Source: Streptomyces violens
Lineage (GTDB): Bacteria; Actinomycetota; Actinomycetes; Streptomycetales; Streptomycetaceae
Direction: 5' to 3'
Length of the DNA: 64,000 nucleotides
Assembly: GCF_000717745.1 (NCBI RefSeq)
Contig: NZ_JOBH01000006.1
Coordinates: 186,001-250,000 of the forward strand
Part shown: piece by piece, positions 1 through 8,651 of the stretch
How the letters are laid out: the number at the start of each line of letters is the position of its first letter
Numbering within the stretch: position 1 is the stretch's first letter
Position numbers and translations under genes: made by a program
Notes under the pieces: generated by a model
The model's input: only the letters and a program-made list of their open reading frames with translations
What the model was told of the DNA's origin: nothing
Database searches by the model: none

Positions 1-1350
1 GACCTGGCTATTCGTGAAGCCGGTTGCAGTTACGCGGAGTTGGCGCGGGAGGTGCGCACGGTTGCCGCGGAGAGCGGCGTCACGGTACGTACCAACTCCT
101 CCGCCGTGGCGCACTGGGTCGCCGGCACGCGGCCGGCGGACAGCACGGCCGGCCTGATCGCCGAGGCACTGGCGCGCCGGCTCCAGCGGCCCGTGACCCC
201 CACCCAGTTGGGGTTTCGTCCACCGGGGAGCGGGTCCGCCGACACCTCGTTCGGACTGCACGTCGACCGCGATCCGCTCGACATCCTGACCGCACTGGGC
301 CGCGCCGACATCGATCGCCGCCCCGAAGCGCGTGCCACGCCGTACAGCGTCGCGGTCTCGTCCCTCGCGCTGGACCTCGACGCACAGGAGGCGGCGCGCG
401 CTTCAGTGGTGCGCCGGGCCGGGACAGCGGGGGAGCCGGAGGTGCGCGCCGTGCGGGAGCTGACGGAGCTGTTCACCGCCGTCGACGAGCGCCACGGCGG
501 ACAGCACGGCCGGTCGGCGCTGGTGCAGTACCTGACCAGTGACGTGGCCGCGCTGTGCCGGGCCCGGTTCCGCACCGGGGAACAGAAGCGGCAGATCCTC
601 TCGGCCGCCGCGTGCGTCGCCTACCTCTCCGGCTGGAAGGCGTACGACGCCGGCGAGCAGGGGCTGGCGCAGCGGTACTACCTGCAGGCGTTACGGCTCA
701 CCCAGGAAGCGGACAACGACCTGCACGGAGCGTTCGTGCTGCGGGTCCTGGCACACCACGGCATGGAGACGGGCCGGGCCGAACACGCGCTGGCGCTCGT
801 CGACGCGGCGCTGCGGCGGATCAAGGGGCGCACGGACCCGGCCACGGAGGCGCTGTACGTCGCCACCAGGGCCCGCGCGCTGGCGATGGAGGGCAGACGG
901 CGCGAAGCGGTCGCGGAAGCCGCCCGCGCGGCCCGGCTCGTGGACGGTGCCGACGAGCGGGAAATGCCGTACTGGGCCGCCCTGTGGGGATCGGCGCGCG
1001 CCTGTGTGGGCACCCATATGGCCAAGACGGCCCAGTACATGGGCGCGTACGACATCGCCGAACAGCACTTCAGCAGGGCGGTGTGGAGCCGGTCGGGGAC
1101 CGACTACCGGCGCATCGCCGCCCTCAGCCTCGCGCACGCCGGGACCATGCAGTGCCGCCAGGGACTGGTGGAGCAGGCATGCACCACCTGGACCGAGGCG
1201 CTCCGGCTGATGGACGGGGTGCGGTCGGCCCGGGTGCGGTGCGTCGTGGCGACGATGAGCCAGGAACTCGCCCCCTATCGGAGCCGACGGCTCGCCGCCG
1301 CCCTGGAGCTGGACGAAAAGGTCCGTCTGTGGTCGCAGGAGGGACCATGA
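1..1350 (+). CDS. HTH-TPR transcriptional regulator, 5' end outside the window
   Basis: The frame is open from base 1, so the true start lies upstream; the first in-frame start visible, TTG at 40, would remove part of the helix-turn-helix and is not used. The visible N-terminus (SYAELAREVRTVA, then NSSAVAHWVAGTRPA) looks like an HTH segment. The rest is a helical array with tetratricopeptide-like repeats, for example YLQALRLTQEA and YMGAYDIAEQHFSRAV. Streptomycetes carry many HTH-TPR regulators of this build (NsdA-like proteins), which act in development and antibiotic control; the closest relative cannot be told here. A leucine at 691-693 is encoded by TTA, the codon read by the bldA tRNA, so translation may be developmentally timed. 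The stop overlaps the start of the next gene, so the two are probably coupled. Confidence 0.8.
   Translation, partial: DLAIREAGCSYAELAREVRTVAAESGVTVRTNSSAVAHWVAGTRPADSTAGLIAEALARRLQRPVTPTQLGFRPPGSGSADTSFGLHVDRDPLDILTALGRADIDRRPEARATPYSVAVSSLALDLDAQEAARASVVRRAGTAGEPEVRAVRELTELFTAVDERHGGQHGRSALVQYLTSDVAALCRARFRTGEQKRQILSAAACVAYLSGWKAYDAGEQGLAQRYYLQALRLTQEADNDLHGAFVLRVLAHHGMETGRAEHALALVDAALRRIKGRTDPATEALYVATRARALAMEGRRREAVAEAARAARLVDGADEREMPYWAALWGSARACVGTHMAKTAQYMGAYDIAEQHFSRAVWSRSGTDYRRIAALSLAHAGTMQCRQGLVEQACTTWTEALRLMDGVRSARVRCVVATMSQELAPYRSRRLAAALELDEKVRLWSQEGP
691..693 (+). promoter_or_regulatory. In-frame TTA (bldA) codon in the TPR regulator
   Basis: The codon lies between GCG and CGG in the stretch encoding LQALRLTQ. 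In Streptomyces TTA codons are rare and depend on the bldA leucyl-tRNA, so a TTA codon in a regulator is a recognised translational control point. That it acts as one here is inference. Confidence 0.6.
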
Positions 1351-2705
1351 TGTCCGTCGGCAAGAACGGCCGGCGCGGGCCGGAACGCGGAACGGCCGCC
1401 CTCAACCGGGTCACCGTGGCCGGCCTGATCGGCACCGTCATCGAGTTCTACGACTTCACCCTGTACGCCATCGCGGCCGCGCTCGTCCTCGGCCCGGTGT
1501 TCTTCCCCCACTTCGCGCCCGCGGCGGGGACCCTGGCGGCCATGGCCACCTTCGCCACCGGGTTCCTGGCCCGCCCTTTGGGGTCGGCCGTGTTCGGACG
1601 CATCGGCGACCGGCTGGGACGCCGCGCGATGCTGCTGGGCACCGTGCTGACCACGGGCGGCGCCACCCTCGGAGTGGGGCTGCTGCCCGGCTACCAGGAG
1701 CTGGGGTTGGCGGCGCCGGTGTGTCTCGTGGCGCTGCGCCTCTTGCAGGGCATCGGAATCGGCGGGGAGTGGACGGGGGCCGTCGTCCTCGCCACCGAAC
1801 ACGCGCCGGCGAAGCGGCGCGGGCTGTGGGCCTCCCTACCGCAGATCGGCCCGGCCCTCGGTTTCCTGCTGGCCAACGGCGGAATGCTGGCGCTCTCCGC
1901 GGTGCTGAGCGCAGAGCAGTTCCGGTCCTGGGGCTGGCGGGTGCCCTTCTGGTGTGCGGGCCTGCTGACGCTCGCCGGGTACCTGCTCCGGTCCTCGCTC
2001 ATCGAGTCCCCCGCGTTCCGGGTGCTCGTCGCGGAGGACGCCCTGGCCCGTTCTCCCGTCCGCCTTGTGCTCAGGCGGCACGGTGGCCGGGTCCTGCTCG
2101 TCGCCGGGGCGGTCGCCTGTTCCTACGCCGTGCACTACACGGCGACGACGTGGGCGATCTCCCACGCCACGCGGACCGTGGGCCTCGACCCCACCGGGAC
2201 ACTGCTGTGCGTCATGGTCGCGATGACGGTGATGGCGGTGGCCACGCCCGTCGCCGCGGTGTGCGGTGACCGTTACGGACGCCGCAGGCTCAGCATCATC
2301 GGATGCGCCGCCATGGCCGCCTGGATGTTCCCGTACCTGGCGCTCCTGCAGACCGGCAGTCTCCTCACGTTCACCGTGGCCACCACCGTCGCACTGCTCG
2401 CCCTGATCATCACGCTCGGGGTCCAAGGGGCTTATATCCCCGAACTGTTCGAAGCCCGCATTCGTACGACGGGAACCGCGCTCTCCTACAACCTGGGCGC
2501 CGTCCTCGGCGGCGCCCTCACCCCCTTGATCAACAGCTGGCTGTCCGGCCTCTCCGGCGCCGGCCTCCCCTGGGCGACCGGCGCCTATGTGATCTGCCTG
2601 TGTGCCGTGAGCCTGGCCTGCCTGCTGCACCTCCCCGGCACCCAGGCTCCGGACGAAGGCCCGAGCGTCCGCTTTCTAGCGGCAGCCCGCGGGGGTCGCC
2701 TGTGA
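1347..2705 (+). CDS. MFS transporter, metabolite:H+ symporter (MHS) family
   Basis: A 452-residue inner-membrane carrier with about 12 hydrophobic segments. The first segment carries GTVIEFYDFTLYAIAAAL, the pattern typical of the MHS group (ShiA, ProP, KgtP), which import small metabolites or osmolytes with protons. The loop 2-3 MFS motif is GRIGDRLGRRAML, and GIGIGGEWTGAVVLATEHAP and CGDRYGRRRL are also family-typical. ATG at 1347 overlaps the TGA of the regulator (ATGA) and has AGGAGGG just upstream, so the pair is translationally coupled; a second ATG follows directly. The end overlaps the convergent GH2 gene by 30 bases. The substrate cannot be predicted. Confidence 0.9.
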   Translation: MMSVGKNGRRGPERGTAALNRVTVAGLIGTVIEFYDFTLYAIAAALVLGPVFFPHFAPAAGTLAAMATFATGFLARPLGSAVFGRIGDRLGRRAMLLGTVLTTGGATLGVGLLPGYQELGLAAPVCLVALRLLQGIGIGGEWTGAVVLATEHAPAKRRGLWASLPQIGPALGFLLANGGMLALSAVLSAEQFRSWGWRVPFWCAGLLTLAGYLLRSSLIESPAFRVLVAEDALARSPVRLVLRRHGGRVLLVAGAVACSYAVHYTATTWAISHATRTVGLDPTGTLLCVMVAMTVMAVATPVAAVCGDRYGRRRLSIIGCAAMAAWMFPYLALLQTGSLLTFTVATTVALLALIITLGVQGAYIPELFEARIRTTGTALSYNLGAVLGGALTPLINSWLSGLSGAGLPWATGAYVICLCAVSLACLLHLPGTQAPDEGPSVRFLAAARGGRL

Positions 2706-5297
2706 GGCGTCGTGGATCAGCGCCTCATGGGCGGCCTTGAGCCGCTGCACGTCCGGCTTGACCACCTTGCGGTCGTACGTCACCAGGCCGTTCAGCTCGC
2801 CCTCGACGTCCGAGATCTGCGTGTAGACGGCGCCGTTGCTGCCCCGGCAGGCCAGTTGGCGCACCTCGTCGAGCTTGGTGAGGTAGTCGTCCGTGTACGT
2901 CGCCGGGTCTACATCGATGTACGACTGCTGCACCGACCACGCGTGTCCGGGCACGCCGAGTCCGAGGCCGCCGTACTCGCCGCTGACCAGGGCCCGTTCG
3001 CCGTCGGGGTGTGGGGGCAGGGCCGGGCTCGGGTAGCCGTGCTCGTCCATGATGTCGCCGGTGCCACCGTCCCGTCCGAGGTTGAGGCCCGACTGGCCGT
3101 TGATCAGCCGCGTCGGGTCCCAGGACTTGGCCTGGTCGGCGATCCGGCCCTCGTCGTACTGGCCCCAGCCCTCGTTGAAGGTGACCCACATGATCACCGA
3201 GGGGTGGCTGTCGTGCTGGTCGATCATCGTCTTCATCTCCCGCTCGTACTGGGCGCGGGACGCGGCGTTCGGGTCGGTGCCCGCCGTCATGGACGGCATG
3301 TCCTGCCAGACAAGCAGGCCGAGCTTGTCCGCCCAGTAGAACCAGCGGTCGGGCTCGACCTTGATGTGCTTGCGTACGGAGTTGTAGCCCAGCTGCTTGT
3401 GCAGCTTCAGGTCGTACGCCAGCGCCTCGTCCGTCGGCGCCGTGTGCAGCCCGTCCGGCCAGAAGCCCTGATCGAGCGTGGCCATCAGGAAGACCGGCTT
3501 GCCGTTGAGCACGGTGCGCGGCGTGCCGTCGATCTTCTCCACCGCGATGGAGCGCATCCCGAAGTAGCTGCCGACGCGGTCGCTGCCGACGCGTACCTTC
3601 AGGCCGTACAGGAACGGGTCGTCGGGGGACCACAGGTGCGGGTCCTTGATCCGCAGCGTCAGCGGCTCGCCGGTCGAGCCGGTCACCGTCGCCACCGGGC
3701 GCTTGCCGTCGTACGCGGTGGCCGTGACCGGCACACCGTCCCGCACACCCCGCGCCTCGACCGCGACCGTGCCGTCCGCGACCTTCGGGGTGATCTTCAG
3801 CGAGTCGGCATGGTCGGCGGCGACCGGCTCCATCCACACCGTCTGCCAGATGCCGGACGAGGGGGTGTACCAGATGCCGCTCGGGTCCAGGCGCTGCTTG
3901 CCGACCGGCGGGTTCTCGCCGTCCTTCGCGTCGGTCGGGTCGTAGACGCCGACGATCAGCTCCTGGCTCTTGCCGGGCTCGAGCGCGTCGGTGATGTCGG
4001 CGCTGAACTTGTCGTAACCGCCCTTGTGCGCGGCCACCTTGGTGCCGTTGACGTACACCTCGGCCTGCCAGTCGACGGCGCCGAAGTTCAGCCGGAGCCG
4101 CTTGCCGCTGCCCACCTTCCAGTCCTGCGGGACCGTGAACGTACGGCGGTACCACATCCGGTCCTCGTGCCGCTCGATGCCCGAGAGCTGCGACTCGACC
4201 GGGTAAGGCACCAGGATCTTCTCGCCCAGCTTCTTGCCGAAGGGCGGCCGCTCGCCGGACTCGGCGGCGGCGAACTGCCAGGAGCCGTTGAGGTTGCGCC
4301 AGGCGTCGCGCGTGAGCTGCGGGCGCGGATACTCGGGGTGCGCGTTCTTCTCGCTCACCTCATCGGCCCACTTGGTGCGCAGCTCGTACGTGGACCGGTT
4401 CGCACCGCTGGACCAGAACTTGCCGATCCGCTCGCCGTCCGCGCGGGCCAGCCCCGCCTCGCCGTCGTAGCGGACCTCGACGTCACCGCGCGCGTTGCCG
4501 GCCTTGTTGCCGACGACCGGCTCCTTGAGCCCGACGAGCAGCGCCTTGGGGTCGGCCGGGTCCGCCTTCGCCGCGCCCAGCGGCCAGGTGCTGCCGCCGA
4601 TGACCGCGTCGAGGTGGTCCGTCAGGCCGGCCGGCGGTGCGGCGAGCCGCTGCGGGAAGTCCAGCTTGAGCGTGCGGCCGTCGCCGAGGACGGTGGCGGC
4701 GGTCGCGCCGTCGTAGTCGAAGCCGTCGGGCAGCCGGAACGCCGACTGCGGGACGGCGGCCTTGCTCCCGCCGGGCGGGGTCCAGCGCAGATGCAGATTG
4801 GACCCGCCGAAGTGCTCGAAGTACTCGACCTTGATGTCGTACGCCTTGCCCGCGGTCAGCTCGACCGGCCGGGACGTCTGCTCCTTGTCCCAGTCGTCCA
4901 CCCAGTGGTCGATGGCCATCCTGCCGTCGATCCACAGGCGGAAGCCGTTGTCGGCGGAGAGGGAAAACGTTGTCGGACCGGTCTTCGCGGGGATGATCTT
5001 CCCGGTCCAGCGGACGCTGACGTCGTCCTTCTGCCCGGTGGCGTAGCCGAGCCGGGGTTCGAGGTTGTCGAAGTCGAGGTCGGGGTCGACTCCGGTGGAC
5101 TTCAGCGCGTGGAAGTCGAAGGCCCCGGGTGCCGACTGGGTGTAGTACTCGCCCTTGAGGCCGTGGACGGCGTCGGACCGCGGCTCGTCGGCCGCGGTGG
5201 CGGACGGCGCGGCGGCGAGTCCGGCGGCGCCCAGCGTGGCCGCGAGCAGCAGGGTGAGTCTGTCTCTGAACCGATCTCTGAACCGATTGGTGCGCAC
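2676..5297 (-). CDS. Secreted glycoside hydrolase family 2 protein with PA14 domain
   Basis: This 873-residue exo-glycosidase has a signal peptide (RFRDRLTLLLAATLGAAG, cleavage near SATAADEP), a PA14 carbohydrate-binding domain at about 45-175 (GEYYTQSAPGAF, WIDGRMAIDHW, EYFEHFGGSNLHLRWTPP), then a GH2 sugar-binding jelly roll (RDAWRNLNGSWQF, MWYRRTFTVP), an immunoglobulin-like domain and a TIM barrel. The acid/base glutamate is in WVTFNEGWGQ (about residue 706) and the probable nucleophile in SGEYGGLG (about 773). GH2 covers beta-galactosidase, beta-glucuronidase and beta-mannosidase; the specificity is not clear. GTG at 5297 has AAGGAGG nine bases before it; upstream extension of the frame lies antisense to the lacI-type gene and is artefactual. 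The divergent LacI regulator probably controls it. Confidence 0.92.
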   Translation of the reverse strand: MRTNRFRDRFRDRLTLLLAATLGAAGLAAAPSATAADEPRSDAVHGLKGEYYTQSAPGAFDFHALKSTGVDPDLDFDNLEPRLGYATGQKDDVSVRWTGKIIPAKTGPTTFSLSADNGFRLWIDGRMAIDHWVDDWDKEQTSRPVELTAGKAYDIKVEYFEHFGGSNLHLRWTPPGGSKAAVPQSAFRLPDGFDYDGATAATVLGDGRTLKLDFPQRLAAPPAGLTDHLDAVIGGSTWPLGAAKADPADPKALLVGLKEPVVGNKAGNARGDVEVRYDGEAGLARADGERIGKFWSSGANRSTYELRTKWADEVSEKNAHPEYPRPQLTRDAWRNLNGSWQFAAAESGERPPFGKKLGEKILVPYPVESQLSGIERHEDRMWYRRTFTVPQDWKVGSGKRLRLNFGAVDWQAEVYVNGTKVAAHKGGYDKFSADITDALEPGKSQELIVGVYDPTDAKDGENPPVGKQRLDPSGIWYTPSSGIWQTVWMEPVAADHADSLKITPKVADGTVAVEARGVRDGVPVTATAYDGKRPVATVTGSTGEPLTLRIKDPHLWSPDDPFLYGLKVRVGSDRVGSYFGMRSIAVEKIDGTPRTVLNGKPVFLMATLDQGFWPDGLHTAPTDEALAYDLKLHKQLGYNSVRKHIKVEPDRWFYWADKLGLLVWQDMPSMTAGTDPNAASRAQYEREMKTMIDQHDSHPSVIMWVTFNEGWGQYDEGRIADQAKSWDPTRLINGQSGLNLGRDGGTGDIMDEHGYPSPALPPHPDGERALVSGEYGGLGLGVPGHAWSVQQSYIDVDPATYTDDYLTKLDEVRQLACRGSNGAVYTQISDVEGELNGLVTYDRKVVKPDVQRLKAAHEALIHDASQATPAGCR

Positions 5298-5345
5298 AAA
5301 TCCTCCTTGTCGAGGAAGGGTGGCGACTCGTTGCAGCAGTCTGTA

Positions 5346-5353
5346 CAACGTTG
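5346..5353. promoter_or_regulatory. Candidate LacI-family operator (CAACGTTG) between GH2 and LacI genes
   Basis: CAACGTTG is a perfect 8-bp palindrome with the central CG step usual for LacI-family operators. It is 49 bp upstream of the GH2 start and 133 bp upstream of the LacI start, in the 189-bp divergent spacer. The match is short; I found no second copy in the spacer. Confidence 0.35.
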
Positions 5354-5486
5354 GAAGGAGCGGCAGTTGGCATGACAGCACGGCTCTCCGATCCTGTCCA
5401 GGCGTGCAACACAAGCCGGGTGGGGGAGAGTTACCCGAGACGGACGGGGGAGTGTTGCGCGCACCGTCGATACCGAGGAGATCCCT

Positions 5487-6503
5487 TTGCGAGTGAGCCT
5501 GAAGGACGTCGCGGAACGTGCTGGTGTCTCGATCAAGACCGTCTCGAACGTGGTGAACAACTACCAGCACGTCACCCCGGGGATGCGGGCCCGGGTCCAG
5601 GCCGCCATCGACGAGCTGGGCTACCGGCCGAACATGACGGCACGTCACCTGCGCAAAGGGCGCACGGGCATCCTCGCGCTCGCCGTTCCCGAGCTCGGCA
5701 ACCCGTACTTCGCGGAGCTCGCGGGCGCCGTGATCGACGTCGCCGCCGAGCACGACCTGACCGTGCTGCTCGACCACACCGGCGGCGACCGCGAGCGGGA
5801 GGTGCTGGTCAGCCAGGGTTTCCGGGCCGGCATCATCGACGGCCTGATCCTCAGCCCGCTGGAGCTGGAGGTCGAGGACCTGCGTGGCCGCGAGGACGAC
5901 GTCCCACTGGTGCTGCTCGGCGAGCGCGAGTACGACCTGCCGTACGACCACATCGCGATCGACAACGTCGCGGCCGCGCGCACGGCCGTCCGCCATCTGC
6001 TCGGTCGCGGCCGCACCCGCATCGCCTACCTGGGAGCGCGTACCGACTCGGCGAACCGCCCCGCGCATCTGCGGCTTGCGGGCTGGCGGGAGGAGCTGGC
6101 GGAGGCGGGCGTGCCCGCGCCGGACAGCCTGATCGGCCCGACCGGCGGCTGGGACCGGGGCGACGGGGCCGAGGCGATGGCGCGGATGCTGGACGCCGGC
6201 GTGCGGCCCGACGCGGTGTTCGCGTACAACGACCTGGTGGCGATCGGCGCGATGCGGGTGCTGCACGAGCGGGGGCTGCGGGTGCCGTGGGACGTGGCGG
6301 TGGTCGGCTTCGACGACATCGCCGAGGGCCGGTTCGGGGCCGTCAGCCTGACCACGATCTCCCCGGACAAGCGGTCCATCGCCCGGCTGGCCGTCGAGTC
6401 ACTGCTGCGCACGCTGGAGAACCGCGCGGAGCCACCCGCGGGACGGGAGCTGGTCGCGGAGTTCCGGCTGGTGGAGCGGGAGAGCACGCTGGGCCGCCGC
6501 TGA
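5487..6503 (+). CDS. LacI-family transcriptional regulator
   Basis: A 338-residue repressor of usual family length. The N-terminal HTH reads VSLKDVAERAGVSIKTVSNVVNN, with the hinge helix in RVQAAIDELGYRPNMTARHLRKGR. Residues from about 60 form the periplasmic-binding-protein-like sugar sensor (LAVPELGNPYFAEL, DGLILSPLE, GFDDIAEGRFGAVSLTTISPD). TTG at 5487 lies six bases after GAGGAG; the in-frame GTG at 5493 would sit 12 bases away, so TTG is preferred. It diverges from the GH2 gene, which suggests it represses that enzyme and possibly the neighbouring permease and GH3. Its end is three bases from the stop of the convergent TetR gene. Confidence 0.93.
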   Translation: MRVSLKDVAERAGVSIKTVSNVVNNYQHVTPGMRARVQAAIDELGYRPNMTARHLRKGRTGILALAVPELGNPYFAELAGAVIDVAAEHDLTVLLDHTGGDREREVLVSQGFRAGIIDGLILSPLELEVEDLRGREDDVPLVLLGEREYDLPYDHIAIDNVAAARTAVRHLLGRGRTRIAYLGARTDSANRPAHLRLAGWREELAEAGVPAPDSLIGPTGGWDRGDGAEAMARMLDAGVRPDAVFAYNDLVAIGAMRVLHERGLRVPWDVAVVGFDDIAEGRFGAVSLTTISPDKRSIARLAVESLLRTLENRAEPPAGRELVAEFRLVERESTLGRR

Positions 6504-6506
6504 AGC

Positions 6507-7139
6507 TCAGTCCGCGGGCTCGGTCCGGCCCAGGAGCTGGAGCAGGGTGCGGAAGGCGGCCGGCATGTCCACGGCCGTGGGGTCCAGCAGCCACTGGAAC
6601 TGCATCCCGTCCATCACCGCGATCAGCAGCGGTGCCGCCTCCTCCGGCGTACGGCCGCCGGGGAGCCGGTCGCCGAACTCGGCGCGCAGCGAGGCGGCCA
6701 CCGACTCGCGGACGGTGGCGTAGCGGTGGGCGAAGAACTCGCGCGCCGGGTGGTCCTCCCCGGTCACGCTCTCGCCGAGCAGCGCCGAGAAGGTCTGCAC
6801 GATGCCCGGGCGCATGGCGTTGTACTCGATCAGTGAGGTGTACAGGTCCAGCGGCCAGGGCTCGCCGTGCCGCGGGGAGCCGCCGCCGGTGTCCCACGCG
6901 TCCCGCGCCTCCAGGACGGCGACGAGCAGCGCCTCCTTGGTCGGGAAGTGGTGCAGCAGGCCCTGCTGGGTAATGCCGACCCGCTCGGCGACCGCGTTCA
7001 GCGACGCGCCCCGGTAACCCCGCTCGGCGATCACCTCCAGCGCCGCCCGGAGGATCTCCGCGCGGCGGTCCTCGCCGCGGACGGCCCGCCCCCGCCGCGC
7101 TTCCCGTTCCTTCGCCACGGATCGATCATTCGCTGCCAC
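6507..7139 (-). CDS. TetR/AcrR-family regulator
   Basis: A 210-residue dimeric repressor. The N-terminal HTH is clear: RRAEILRAALEVIAERGYRG, then VAERVGITQQGLLHHFPTKEALL. The C-terminal ligand domain begins near residue 80. The basic leader (EREARRGRAVRGEDRRAEI) is common in actinobacterial TetR proteins. GTG at 7139 is the only sensible start that keeps the leader. It diverges from the GPH permease and GH3 genes, with a 178-bp spacer holding a small CTTGCAAG palindrome (7174-7181) and a repeated CGAAG pentamer, so local control of the sugar genes is plausible. No ligand can be inferred. Confidence 0.9.
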   Translation of the reverse strand: MAANDRSVAKEREARRGRAVRGEDRRAEILRAALEVIAERGYRGASLNAVAERVGITQQGLLHHFPTKEALLVAVLEARDAWDTGGGSPRHGEPWPLDLYTSLIEYNAMRPGIVQTFSALLGESVTGEDHPAREFFAHRYATVRESVAASLRAEFGDRLPGGRTPEEAAPLLIAVMDGMQFQWLLDPTAVDMPAAFRTLLQLLGRTEPAD

Positions 7140-7317
7140 GGGCCCGAGCCTAATCCACGAAACGGTCCGGCCCCTTGCAAGTAACGAAGAGATTACGAAG
7201 CCTACCGCTTCACAAGTGGCTGGGACACGATGCTGCGAACCGCAGGGAGCCCGCCACTCGATGGCGTGATTCCTCCCTGTCCGAGCCGCTTTTTCACCTC
7301 AATGAGGAGGTACGGCA

Positions 7318-8604
7318 GTGGATCAGGCAGCTGTCCCCGCTTCAACTTCGGCCACCACGTCTGCCGAGCCCGCGAGCACCGACCCGGACGCGGAAAGAGC
7401 CCCGCGGGGCTTCGTACTCCGGCTGGGCCTCGCCAACTTCGGCCTCTACAGCGCCCTGCTGACGCCCGTGATCGTCACCATGGCGCTGCGCGTCGCGGAC
7501 GTCGCGCCCCGCAACAAGGAATCGGTACTGGGCCTCGTGCTCGGCGTCGGCGCCGTGCTGGCGGTGATCGCGAACCCGCTCTTCGGCAGGCTCTCGGACC
7601 GCACCCGCTCCCGCTTCGGGCGGCGCCGTCCCTGGCTCGTCGGCGGTCTTCTCGGCGGCCTGCTGGGCCTGACGGTGATCGCCTTCATCCCCGCCGTGCC
7701 CGCCCTCGTCATCGGCTGGGCCCTCGTCCAGACCTCCTTCAACGCCGTGTACGCGGCCCTCATGGCGACCATCCCCGACCAGGTGCCCGCGGCCGCCCGC
7801 GGCAGCGCCTCCGGCGCCATCGGCACCGGCCTCACCGCCGCCGTACTGGCCGGTTCGGGCATCGCCGCGCTCAGCTCCGACGCGCGGGTGATGTTCCTGC
7901 TGCCGGCCGTCCTGACCGTCGTACTGGTCGGCTGGTTCGTGTACAAGCTGGACGACCGCGCGCCCGCCGATGCGCCCGAGCCCTTCTCCGTCAAGGAGTT
8001 CCTCGGCAGCTTCGTCTTCGACCCACGCCGCAGCCCGGACTTCGGCTGGGCCTGGCTCACCAAGTTCCTTGTCATGTTCGGATCAGTCGCACCGATGACC
8101 TACCTGGCCTACTACCTGCCCTTCCGGATGGGCGTGAGCGCCACCGCCACGGCGAGCACCGTGGCCGTACTGGTCGCCGCGGGCTACGCCGTCCAGTCCG
8201 TCACGGCAGCGGCCGGCGGCCGGCTCTCCGACCACTTCGGCCGCCGCAAGCCCTTCGTCATCTCCTCCGGGCTTGTCGTAGCCGCCGGCCTCGCACTGCT
8301 GGCCTTCGCTCCGGACCTCACCTGGATCATCGTCGCCCAGTTCGTCATGAGCGTCGGCGGCGGGCTCTTCTACGCCGTCGACATGGCGCTGATCACCCAC
8401 GTGCTGCCCGACCCGGACAACGCCGCCAAGGACCTCGGCGTCATCAACATCGCCAACGCGCTGCCGCAGTCCCTGATGCCGATGATCGCGCCCTTCCTCC
8501 TGGCGATCGGCGGGGGAGGGAACTACCCGCTGCTGTTCGGCGTGGCCGCGGCCGCCGCGCTCGTCGGTTCGGTGCTCGTCACCCGCATCAAGGGCGCGCG
8601 ATGA
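7318..8604 (+). CDS. MFS sugar permease, GPH/SLC45-like
   Basis: A 428-residue, roughly 12-segment membrane carrier. The loop FGRLSDRTRSRFGRRRPWL is the hallmark of glycoside-pentoside-hexuronide and SLC45-type permeases, which bring in oligosaccharides or glycosides with a cation. The second-half motif GRLSDHFGRRKPFV is also present. GTG at 7318 follows AGGAGG. It lies 47 bases upstream of the GH3 beta-glucosidase and in the same direction, so the pair probably imports and then hydrolyses a glycoside inside the cell. Confidence 0.9.
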   Translation: MDQAAVPASTSATTSAEPASTDPDAERAPRGFVLRLGLANFGLYSALLTPVIVTMALRVADVAPRNKESVLGLVLGVGAVLAVIANPLFGRLSDRTRSRFGRRRPWLVGGLLGGLLGLTVIAFIPAVPALVIGWALVQTSFNAVYAALMATIPDQVPAAARGSASGAIGTGLTAAVLAGSGIAALSSDARVMFLLPAVLTVVLVGWFVYKLDDRAPADAPEPFSVKEFLGSFVFDPRRSPDFGWAWLTKFLVMFGSVAPMTYLAYYLPFRMGVSATATASTVAVLVAAGYAVQSVTAAAGGRLSDHFGRRKPFVISSGLVVAAGLALLAFAPDLTWIIVAQFVMSVGGGLFYAVDMALITHVLPDPDNAAKDLGVINIANALPQSLMPMIAPFLLAIGGGGNYPLLFGVAAAAALVGSVLVTRIKGAR

Positions 8605-8651
8605 GCCGGCCCCTACCCGTCACGCCATCCCCTCGCACCAAGGAGCCCCGC

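Noticed and set aside
2712-5375. A long open frame on the plus strand opposite the GH2 gene (and similar long frames opposite other genes, e.g. 14160-16238 and 55210-57708)
   Set aside because: In DNA this rich in G+C the frames opposite real genes stay open. Their translations are Arg/Ala/Val/Gly-rich without domains, while the chosen strand shows clear families.
5298-6266. Extending the GH2 gene to a start near 6266
   Set aside because: The extra 323 residues lie antisense to the LacI gene and have no domain; a ribosome site and signal peptide fix the start at 5297.
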